Part shown: one piece after another, positions 9,736 to 16,679 of the stretch
Position numbering within the stretch: the stretch's first letter is position 1
How the letters are laid out: each line of letters opens with the position of its first letter
Assembly (NCBI GenBank): GCA_030448225.1
Contig: JAUJNJ010000066.1
Span: 1-34,932 of the forward strand
Length of the DNA: 34,932 nt
Origin: Phycisphaerae bacterium
GTDB taxonomy: Bacteria; Planctomycetota; Phycisphaerae; Tepidisphaerales; Tepidisphaeraceae
Direction: 5' to 3'
Made by a program: the position numbers and the translations under genes
The notes under the pieces: model-generated
Databases searched by the model: none
The model's input: only the letters and a program-made list of their open reading frames with translations
Told to the model about the DNA's origin: nothing

Positions 9736-9758
9736 GCAGGCGTCGCCACTACAGGTCG
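9736..9758. repeat. 23-base dispersed intergenic repeat, copy 2
   Basis: Partner of the copy at 6963-6985, with two mismatches. It lies in the 284-base gap after xylA. Confidence 0.6.
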
Positions 9759-9803
9759 AACGATGCGTCGTCATCGGCCGCCAGCATGACGACCGAGCCA
9801 AGA

Positions 9804-9823
9804 GGGCGGGATTGCTCCCGCCC
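9804..9823. terminator. GC hairpin after xylA, possible terminator
   Basis: GGGCGGG, loop ATTGCT, CCCGCCC: a perfect seven-pair stem 180 bases after the xylA stop. There is no T-tract, so it may be an mRNA 3'-end stabiliser or another dispersed repeat rather than an intrinsic terminator. Confidence 0.45.
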
Positions 9824-9908
9824 GCCGGCGTTCGCGGAAGCGTCGCGTCGGCGACCGGCCCCGCCGTTCGGCACCGGATCGACACGTTTGGACGAGGGAG
9901 GGCGATCG

Positions 9909-10443
9909 ATGGAGTTCAACGCGGCGGTAAAGGAGGACAACGCGGGCCAACTCCGCGGCGGCGTCAGCTGCGAGCTGACGCGGTCGGGCCTCGCCATCAC
10001 CCACAAGAAGAGCGGCACGCCAACGATCCCGTTCGGCCGCGGCCGCCGCCCACGACGGCGGCAACGCGCTGACGATCGAGACGGCGGGGCGGCGGCTGAA
10101 GCTCGCGGTCAACAAGTTCGGCAGCTACCAGGGCCGCCTGGGCGCAGGACGTGGCGGCGTACGTCCGGGGCGAGGGGCCGCCGCCGGAGCCCGCGGCGTA
10201 CAAGATCGAGCCGTACCTGCTGGCCCCGGCCGTGCTCCTGTTCGGCATCATGATCGTGACGCGCGGCGGGGCGATCTGGGGCGCGATCGGCAGCGCGCTG
10301 GCGATGCTCTGCCTGCCGTCGCGCAGAGCGAGCAGATGTCGAGGGCCGCACGGCTGGGGATCATCCTGCTCGTCAACGCCGTCGCCTACGCGGGCGTCAT
10401 CGCCCTCGTGGCGGCCGCCCCGCGGGCGGAAGTCGGTCAGTAA
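9909..10443 (+). CDS. Small membrane protein of unknown function (frame slips)
   Basis: Not recognised. Reading through three single-base slips (near 10045, 10140 and 10318) gives about 178 residues. First comes a soluble beta-rich part opening MEFNAAVKEDNAGQLRGG, with SCELTRSGLAITHKKSGTP and ALTIETAGRRLKLAVNKFG. A Pro-rich linker (RGEGPPPEPAAY) follows, then two or three membrane helices (EPYLLAPAVLLFGIMIV; GAIWGAIGSALAMLCL; LGIILLVNAVAYAGVIALVA), ending at TAA 10441-10443. Continuity of hydrophobic segments across the slips argues that they are sequence errors. The ATG at 9909 follows a GGGAGGGCGATCG stretch that can serve as ribosome site. It stands alone between xylA and the Uma2 gene. 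Confidence 0.65.
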
Positions 10444-10538
10444 CGGCGGCGGCGGCCGCGGCGGGCAGCATCACCGGCGGACGCGCGCGTCGCCCGTCCG
10501 CCCCGAGATTCGCCACCGCCGCAGGGCCGGCGATCGCT

Positions 10539-10552
10539 TATAATGAACGTCA
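10539..10552 (+). promoter_or_regulatory. Consensus -10 box placed for a leaderless mRNA (Uma2 gene)
   Basis: TATAAT, a perfect -10 hexamer, occupies 10539-10544. A start point about seven bases downstream would fall on the ATG at 10552, giving an mRNA with no leader. No ribosome site and no clear -35 box are visible. The box overlaps the upstream in-frame ATG 10543, which makes that ATG an unlikely start. Confidence 0.6.
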
Positions 10553-11172
10553 TGCCGACCGACCTCCACATCCCCGCGCGTCGCAGCCGTAGAGGCGAGC
10601 CCGTCTGGGAACTGCTCGACCGCCTGCCCGAACAGGGCCGGTGGTCGGAGGCGGCGTACCTGCGCCTCGATCGCAAGGGCATCGAGTTCAAGGACGGCTG
10701 CCTGGAGGTGCTCCCCGTGCCGGATGCCGTCCATCAGATGCTCGTATTCCTCCTATGCCAGATGCTGTCACAGTTCGTCGTCGACGGGCAGAGGGGTAGG
10801 GCCCTTCCCGCGGGCTTCAAGCTCAAAGTGCCCCGCTCGACCTGGCGCGAGCCGGACGTCGTGTACCTCGCCCCGAAGAACGAGCACCGCCACCGGCGCG
10901 AATGGTGGGACTACGCCGACCTCGCGATCGAGATCGTCAGCCCCGACGACCCGAGGCGCGATTACCACGACAAGCGCGAGGACTACGCGGCGACGGGGGT
11001 GCCGGAGTACTGGATCATCGACCCGCAGCACTCCACGTTCACGGTCCTCGTCCTCGACGACGGCATGTATCGTGACGCCCAGGTTGCCCGGGAGGGGGAC
11101 CAGGTTCACTCGCCGACCCTGCCGGGCCTTCGGGTCGACGTGACACAGATGTTCACGCGCGCCCGGGCCTGA
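10552..11172 (+). CDS. Uma2-family (DUF820) PD-(D/E)XK nuclease-fold protein
   Basis: About 206 residues. The Uma2 nuclease core is visible: GIEFKDGCLEVLPV near the N-terminus, then REPDVVYLAPKN (motif Asp), YADLAIEIVSPDDPRRDYHD (Glu-Ile-Val-Ser-Pro) with Lys after it, and YAATGVPEYWIIDP. These match the PD-(D/E)XK active-site layout of the family, members of which are common and often multicopy in planctomycetes and cyanobacteria but have poorly known cellular roles. ATG 10552 was chosen over 10543 because a TATAAT box overlaps the earlier ATG. The frame is intact. The neighbours are unrelated, and no toxin-antitoxin partner is apparent. Confidence 0.88.
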   Translation: MPTDLHIPARRSRRGEPVWELLDRLPEQGRWSEAAYLRLDRKGIEFKDGCLEVLPVPDAVHQMLVFLLCQMLSQFVVDGQRGRALPAGFKLKVPRSTWREPDVVYLAPKNEHRHRREWWDYADLAIEIVSPDDPRRDYHDKREDYAATGVPEYWIIDPQHSTFTVLVLDDGMYRDAQVAREGDQVHSPTLPGLRVDVTQMFTRARA

Positions 11173-11270
11173 CGCAGGATCGTCGAGGTCAGGAACGTGC
11201 CAGTGCCCGTGCAGCGGGCCCTTCGGGCCGACGGCTAAAAGGGGATCCCACTCGTCCGCTTGCAAATTCG

Positions 11271-11300
11271 TTTAGCCGCCCGCTCGCAGGGCGGCGCTTT
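11271..11300. repeat. TTTAGCCGCC-type hairpin repeat
   Basis: GCCGCCC (11275-11281), loop GCTCGCA, GGGCGGC, preceded by GTTTA and followed by GCTTTG. Reverse-oriented relatives (GCGGCGGCTAAAC) lie at 6586-6600, 27575-27592 and 29966-29980. This one lies between the convergent Uma2 and DUF1206 genes, so it could end transcripts from both sides. Confidence 0.65.
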
Positions 11301-11401
11301 GCTCAGGTAGAGCGATCGGGTCAGCGTTCCACCATGTGTGGCGCGCGACCGCGTTGCCGGTCACGGTCGGTTAGAACGCGTGCCGCCTGTCGCGTCCGCG
11401 C

Positions 11402-12271
11402 TTACGTCAGCTCGATCCGCCGGTAGCGCGCGCGGATGAACAGGTAGATGCCGTAGGCGATCAGTCCGAGGCCGACGGCGGCCAAGAGCCAGGGGCCATA
11501 GGGTTGGGCGGCGAGGGTGTCGAGCGCGCCGCCGAGGCCCTTGGCCTCGCTCGGTTTCTCGTGGTAGGCGGCCATCACGAGCAGGCCGCCGATGATCGTG
11601 AAGACCACGCCCCGCGCTGCGATGCCGAGGCGGCCCATCATCACGGCGAAGCGGTGCCCGCTCGCGCCCATCCGGCCCATCGCCAGTTGCTTGTCGAGGT
11701 CCGCCTTGTACCCCTTGTAGATCTGGTAGAGCCCGAAGCCGGCGATGCCCAAGCCGGCCAGGCCGACGAGCCAGCGGCCGTACGGGTAGCTCATGAACGT
11801 CGCGGTCCAGCCGCGGGCGTTGGCGTTGTCGTCGCCCGAGCCGCCGCCGCCGCCGCCCTCCATGACCATCCGCGCCGCGGCCACCACGAGGCCGGCGTGG
11901 ATCAACCCGCTGCCGAGGTACATCGCCCGCCGGCCCCACGACTTGGCGCCGTCGTCGGCGTGTTCCGGGTCCTTGGCGGCGCGGAACAACTGCCACAGCA
12001 CGTACCCTGCCAGTCCGACCGCGACCACGCCGAGCAGCGTGCGACCGAATGGCTGCTCCATGATCGTGTCCATCGCGCCGCGCGAGCCGGTCGTCTCGCC
12101 CCCGCGCGATCCGAACCCCGCCAGCGCCGCCAGCACGCCCACGATGACGTACACGAGCCCCTTGGCGGCGTACCCGAGGCGGATCAGCTTCGCGATCGTC
12201 GGCCGCGCCCGGACGGCCGCGGCCTCGGCCCCGCGTTTGACATCGTTGGCGGCGCTGTTGACGGTGGTCAT
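11402..12271 (-). CDS. DUF1206 family six-helix membrane protein
   Basis: 289 residues with three repeats of a two-helix DUF1206 unit. Repeat 1 is LIRLGYAAKGLVYVIVGVLA plus PFGRTLLGVVAVGLAGYVLW; repeat 2 is RRAMYLGSGLIHAGLVVAAA plus PYGRWLVGLAGLGIAGFGLY; repeat 3 is MGRLGIAARGVVFTIIGGLL plus PYGPWLLAAVGLGLIAYGIY. Each unit begins with an Arg/Gly-rich helix and a PFGR/PYGR turn, the family signature. The function of DUF1206 is unknown; it is an inner-membrane protein. A Gly-rich linker (residues about 140-150) separates units 1 and 2. The start at 12271 follows a Gly/Pro-rich leader without an obvious ribosome site. The frame is intact. Confidence 0.92.
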   Translation of the reverse strand: MTTVNSAANDVKRGAEAAAVRARPTIAKLIRLGYAAKGLVYVIVGVLAALAGFGSRGGETTGSRGAMDTIMEQPFGRTLLGVVAVGLAGYVLWQLFRAAKDPEHADDGAKSWGRRAMYLGSGLIHAGLVVAAARMVMEGGGGGGSGDDNANARGWTATFMSYPYGRWLVGLAGLGIAGFGLYQIYKGYKADLDKQLAMGRMGASGHRFAVMMGRLGIAARGVVFTIIGGLLVMAAYHEKPSEAKGLGGALDTLAAQPYGPWLLAAVGLGLIAYGIYLFIRARYRRIELT

Positions 12272-12488
12272 GGTGTGCCTCGCTTCGCTCCCGCGGTTCC
12301 CCCCGACCCGCTACGTCCCCGCTCGCAACGCTCGTGCCCGCTGCGTGAAAATGAGATGAGCGACGCATCCGCGGGTTTGTGAATGGGGGACGTGAGGGTC
12401 GTGGTCATTGAAGTGACCAAGCCACACCCGGCGGGGGGGCGTTGGGCGCTCGGAAGTTCTACCATTACCGCCCGAGCGGGCCCTTCGG

Positions 12489-12525
12489 TACACTCCCGCG
12501 CTCCTAACTCTCGGAGGTTCGCTTG
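12489..12525 (+). promoter_or_regulatory. TerC gene start signals: TACACT box, GGAGG site, TTG start
   Basis: TACACT at 12489-12494 resembles a -10 box and matches the one before dnaX. A poor TTACCG lies 17 bases further up. GGAGG at 12513-12517 sits about six bases before TTG 12523, which fixes the start on a non-ATG codon. Confidence 0.45.
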
Positions 12526-13682
12526 TTTGACTTGTTTGCCGCCCTCGCTAGCGACGGGATGTCCCTCGCCGCCCATCTCGGTTCCATCGGAGACGTGCTC
12601 GCCGCCGCGCCCACGACCGCCGGCGCGCACGGCGGCGGCGGCGGCCACGGCGGGGCCGAGCCGATCCGCGATCTCTTCTCCGCCCCGGCGCTGATCGCGC
12701 TGGTGACGCTGACGATCCTGGAGATCGTCCTCGGCATCGACAACATCATCTTCATCTCGGTGCTGGCCGATAAGCTGCCGCTGGAGCAGCAGAACAAAAG
12801 CGCGCACCATGGGCTGGCCCTGGCGATGATCCTGCGCATCCTGCTGCTGCTGAGCATCAGCTGGATCATGCGGCTGACCACGCCGGTGCCGATCGTCGGC
12901 GACTGGTTCACGCCGCTCACCATGGGGCGCCTGACCCGTGACCGGGCAGAAGGCCCTGCTGAACTGCGCGACAGCATTCTGCTGGTCGGCGGGCTGTTCC
13001 TGATCTACAAGGCGACGACCGAGATCCACGACAAGCTCGAGGGCACCGAGCACGGCACCGAGGCCAAGGCCGGCATCAGTTTGGCGAGCGTCATCACGCA
13101 GATCCTGATCCTCGACATCGTCTTCAGCCTCGACAGCGTGATCACCGCCGTCGGCATGGTCCAGACGACGCCGGAGACGTTCAAGACCGGGCTGACGATC
13201 ATGATCACCGCCGTCGTGATCGCCGTGGGCGTGATGCTGTTCGCGCCAAGCCGATCGCCAACTTCGTCAACCGCCACCCGACGGTGAAGATGCTGGCGTT
13301 CTCGTTCCTGATCCTCGTCGGCGTCGTGCTCGTCGTCGACGCGTCGCACCGGCACATCCCCAAGGGGTACATCTACTTCGCGATGGCGTTCAGCGTCGGC
13401 GTCGAGATGCTGAACTCGAAACTCCGCAAGCCCGGCAAGCCCGTCAAACTGCGCAGGGCCGCCCACGCGGCCGCGCCGACAGTGGCGCGCATTGAGGAGG
13501 ACAGGAGTCAGGGGTCAGGGGTCAGGGGTCAGGGTCAGGGTCAGGCGTCAGGCGTCAGGCGTCAGGCGATCCTGCGCGTTCGAGTGCGGCTCGGCCGCTT
13601 CAGCCGCCATGCTTCCGCGCTGGATCCTCGCCGCTGCGGGCCAGAAGTAGAGCCGCCGAATCGTCAGCGTGAACCGCTCTGA
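12523..13682 (+). CDS. TerC family integral membrane protein (one frame slip; tail read from repeat DNA)
   Basis: Member of the TerC/Alx family of multi-helix membrane proteins implicated in metal-ion (notably manganese) export and tellurite resistance. Signature acidic helices are present: LEIVLGIDNIIFISVLADKL and ILDIVFSLDSVITAVGMVQT. A His/Gly-rich loop (residues about 30-45) precedes helix 1. After VVIAVGVMLFA the frame slips near 13246 and resumes as KPIANFVNRHPTVKMLAF, FSFLILVGVVLVVD and YFAMAFSVGVEMLN, the normal C-terminal half. The start is TTG 12523, supported by GGAGG six bases before. The normal family end falls near SKLRKPGKPVK; the remaining 60 or so residues to the stop at 13682 are read from GTCAGG repeat DNA and are probably not ancestral protein. 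Confidence 0.88.
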
Positions 13683-13733
13683 TCGCCGACTCCTGACTCC
13701 GACTCCCGACCCCTGACCCTCCTCACGACTCCC
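13497..13733. repeat. GTCAGG-unit inverted repeat between convergent genes
   Basis: The left side (13506-13568) carries nine TCAGG units spaced by GGG or GCG. The right side (13681-13733) carries inverted relatives (CTCCTGACTCCGACTCCCGA, CCCCTGACCCTCC). The left arm lies inside the reading frame of the TerC gene tail; the stop codon of the facing fumarylacetoacetase-family gene (13723-13725) lies in the right arm. The spacer of about 110 bases is unlike either gene. Confidence 0.75.
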
Positions 13734-14519
13734 GGCTCACCGGGTTCTCCAGCCGGCCGATCTTCTCGATCTCGACGGCGATCACGTCCCCCTCCTTCAT
13801 GAACACCGGCGGCTTGCGGGCCATGCCGACGCCTTCCGGCGTGCCGGTGAGGATCACCGTGCCGGGGCGGAGCGTCATCGTGCTGCTGAGCGATTCGATC
13901 AGGGCCGGCACGTCGAAGATCATGTCGTCGGTGCCCTTGTCCTGCATGACCTGGCCGTTGAGCAGCGTGCGGAGGCGCAGGGCGTTGGGGTTGGGGACCT
14001 CGTCGCGGGTGACGATCCACGGGCCGAGCGGGCAGAAGCCGTCGAAGCTCTTGGCCGCGCGAACTGCCCGCCGCCGAGGTCCTGGTCGCGCTGCCAGTCG
14101 CGGCGCTGACGTCGTTGGCGATCGTGTAGCCGAAGACGTAGTCGAACGCCTCGTCGCGCTTCACGTACTTGGCCGTCTTGCCGATCACGACGGCCAGTTC
14201 CCCCTCGTAGTCGATCTTGTCGCTGAGTCGCGGGACCATGATCGGGTCCAGCGGGTTGTTGAGCTGCGTTGGACGCCTTGAGGAACAGCATCGGGTTCTT
14301 CGGCACCGCCGATCCGCTCGGCGGCGTGCTCTCGCGGTAATTGAGGCCGATGCAGAGGATGTCGACCGGCACGATCGGCGCGAGGAGCTTTTCGATCCGC
14401 AACTCGCGGTCGGTCACGCGGTGGGGGGCCGATGAGTTCCCCTCGACAGGGCGGTTGACTCGTCGATCCTGCCGCCCGGCGTATATCTGCCCGCCGGAGA
14501 TGAAACGGATGATTCGCAT
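13723..14519 (-). CDS. Fumarylacetoacetate hydrolase family protein (frame slips)
   Basis: Fumarylacetoacetase-fold enzyme of the catechol-degradation/2-oxo-acid hydrolase or isomerase group, metal-dependent. Pieces in order: [36 protein letters not shown] and [20 protein letters not shown] (the N-X-X-Y and PKNP blocks); [20 protein letters not shown] (acidic metal-ligand motif YEGEL); [14 protein letters not shown]; then [22 protein letters not shown] sequence and [20 protein letters not shown], ending [20 protein letters not shown]. The frame changes near 14265, 14100 and 14060; a compensating pair at a G run (14423-14428) and a C run (14439-14442) garbles one short segment that should read close to VEGELIGPHRV. 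The slips are thus at homopolymers. The substrate is unknown. The stop falls inside the GTCAGG repeat. Confidence 0.86.
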
Positions 14520-14747
14520 GAGCGCAGGATACCGGATCGGGCACAAATCGGTAAGCGCGGTTGAGATGCACGGCGTAGCCGCGCCCGTCGCATCGACGTG
14601 CCTTCTAGTGATGCAGCGGCCGAACATTGGGCGTTTGGACTTGAGGTTCGCCTGCCGATGTCCCCGCTCGATGCCGCTCACCCCGCCCTCTCAACCGGAT
14701 TATGTGCGCGAGGGAGTGAGCACCTCCCCGCGCCAGACGAGGCGGCA

Positions 14748-15724
14748 TCACGCGGGGAACTTCGGCTTTCCCCCTCGATCACCTCGACGACGTCGCGCAC
14801 GACCCAGCTCATGTTCTCGATCGCGGTGTAGGTGCGGGCGGCCAGGTGTGGGGTGAGGATCACGTTGTCGAGGCCGAGCAGCGGGAAGTCCGGCTCGGGC
14901 GGTTCGGGGGCGAAGACGTCGATGCTGCGCGCCGAACAGCCGGCCGCCGCGAATGGCGTCGGCGAGGGCGGCGGCGTCGAGGACCTCGCCGCGGCTGGTG
15001 TTGATGAGGATCGACGTCGGCTTCATCAAGCGCGAGTTGCTCGCGGCCGACGAGGTGCTCGTTGCCCGGCCGCATGTCGACGTGGAGGCTCAGCACGTCC
15101 GCCTCGCGGTAAAGCGTCGGCTTGTCGACCGCCTCGGCGGCGAACTTCGGCAGATTGCCGGCGGCGGCGAAGTCGACGACGTCGTTGTAGATCACGCATG
15201 CCGAAGCCGCTGGCCGCGAGGTGCCCGACCCGCCGGCCGACGCGGCCCATCCCGAGGATGCCGAGCGTCAGCTCGTTGAGCTGCCGGCCGCGGACGGTGT
15301 CGCGGATCTGCTTGAACTCCCCTTCGGCTGTACACGCTCGCGGAACGGGCGCCCACGGGCGCAACAATTGGGAGCATGTAGCCGACGACCAGTCGCCGAC
15401 GGCGAGCGTGTTGGCGTCCGGCGTGAAGACGACCTCCACCCGCGCCGGCGGCAGGCGGCGACGTCGATGTTCTCGAGGCCCACACCGCCCCGGCCGACTT
15501 TCAATTTCGGCGCGCGGGCGAGCAGCGCGTCATCGACGCGCGTGTAGGTCCGCACGACCATCCCCGCGCGCGCCTCGGCGAGGCTCGCGGCGAAGTCCGG
15601 ATGATCGACGCCGCCTCCACCGCGCGGCCGCGGAGCCAGTCGAGCGGGCGGGCGTCGGAGCCCTCGGTCACCAGGACGAGCGGGGCGCGGCGGGGGGCAC
15701 GGGGGCGTTGGCGGGTGGGCTCAT
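14748..15724 (-). CDS. D-isomer 2-hydroxyacid dehydrogenase (phosphoglycerate-dehydrogenase-like; many frame slips)
   Basis: NAD-dependent oxidation of a D-2-hydroxyacid, possibly 3-phosphoglycerate for serine synthesis. Pieces in order: MSPPANAPVPPAAP; LVLVTEGSDARPLDWLRGRA; MVVRTYTRVDDALLARAPKL and GRGGVGLENIDVAACRR; VVFTPDANTLAVGDW; ELTLGILGMGRVGRRVGHLA (Gly-X-Gly-X2-Gly NAD motif); READVLSLHVDMRPGNEHLV; SILINTSRGEVLDAAALADA (catalytic Arg); FAPEPPEPDFPLLGLDNVIL (catalytic Glu); TPHLAARTYTAIENMSWVV (catalytic His); and GGKPKFPA at the stop. At least seven frame changes occur over 977 bases, yet every family block survives. It lacks an ACT domain, so it belongs to the short class of about 325 residues. 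Start ATG 15724 is the first in a sensible frame. Confidence 0.84.
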
Positions 15725-15810
15725 GGTTGCGGATCGGGTGCGGGTCGGTGTCGGCCTCGCTCTCGACCACCGCCGCGTGGCGGCGTAGCGGAGCAGGCCG
15801 ACCGGGAAGA

Positions 15811-16294
15811 TCAGGCCGCGGGGCGCTCCTCGACGCGGAACGCGCGCGGCGGAGGATCACCTGCTCGCGGTGGCGGATCGAGATCGTGTACAGGCCTGGG
15901 TCGAGCAGGACCGGCGTGATGAAGTTGTTCTCCCGGTTCAGCACCGCGGTCGCGGTCGGCGGCATCTCGGCGGGCAGGGGTTTATCGGGATCAACTGGCC
16001 GCGAACCGTCGCCGCCGGTCGGGGCGGTCGTCGCGGCGGGGCGGAACGGGCGCTTCGTCTCGACGACCCGGCGGACCACGATCTCCGCGCCGTCGAGCGA
16101 TTCGTCCCCTCGACTTCACGACGCGCTGCTCGGCTCGTGCACCTGCGCGGTGCGGTGGAAGATCAGCGCGAACGCCAGCAGCGTGACGAACACGGTGAAC
16201 GCGATCACCGCCCGCCGCGCGATCCCCGCTGCCGCGGCGTGGGGCAAGGCGCGTCGCCCTGCCCGTTCTCGACGGGCGGAAGGCGGACGGGCAT
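15811..16294 (-). CDS. Membrane-anchored protein of unknown function (frame slips)
   Basis: Not recognised. Joined across two or three single-base slips it gives about 160 residues: a short Pro/Gly-rich start (MPVRLPPVENGQGDAP), one membrane helix (RRAVIAFTVFVTLLAFALIF), then a soluble part with IVVRRVVETKRPFRPAA, a Pro/Gly linker, and a beta-type C-terminal piece (ENNFITPVLLDPGLYTISIR; HREQVILRRARAFRVEERPA). The layout suggests a type II anchored periplasmic protein. It lies 86 bases upstream of, and on the same strand as, the 2-hydroxyacid dehydrogenase gene and could share its transcript. The start ATG 16294 is tentative because the first slip lies before the helix. Confidence 0.55.
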
Positions 16295-16679
16295 GCGGCT
16301 GCTGCTTTTGCGTGCTGCAAGGGTCTTGGTGTCCTGCCCGATCGCCCGGCCGATCATGATCAATCAGTCGCCCCGGTCCTCGCCGTCGCCGCCGGCTCCG
16401 CCGTCGCCCGCCGCGGACTCGCCGCGGCGGCAGAGATTATTTCGGCACGGCCGGCAAAGGGCATGAGCGGCCGGCACGGCGGCCGTCTGATCGTCAATTA
16501 CGCGATCGTTTTGTTACCAGTGGGATCCTTTATCTCTTCTCGATCGCATTGGTTCGTGTTACGCCGGTTGGTGCTGGCCGTCACGGCGGACAAGTCCGCC
16601 CGATACGCGACGCGATGCTCGGTCCCTCTGGCGGGCTGCAAGACCTCGGCGACGGACGATGACGCCGGTGCGAGATGAT
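16295..16679. other. Gene-free gap downstream of dnaX
   Basis: No supported gene. A plus-strand frame at 16463-16678 has no family resemblance or ribosome site and was not called. The gap contains the least GC-rich stretch nearby (16495-16545, with TTTTGTTACC and CTTTATCTCTTC), which may belong to a promoter for the minus-strand genes to its left, but no box pair is convincing. Confidence 0.5.

Noticed and set aside
12383..12522. yybP-ykoY manganese riboswitch before the TerC gene
   Set aside because: TerC genes are often preceded by this riboswitch, but its conserved core could not be found in the leader.
13506..13568. TCAGG array as a CRISPR
   Set aside because: Units are 6-8 bases with no unique spacers of constant length and no cas genes nearby.
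16463..16678. Small plus-strand frame of 71 residues
   Set aside because: No ribosome site, no family resemblance, amino acid makeup like random GC-rich DNA.
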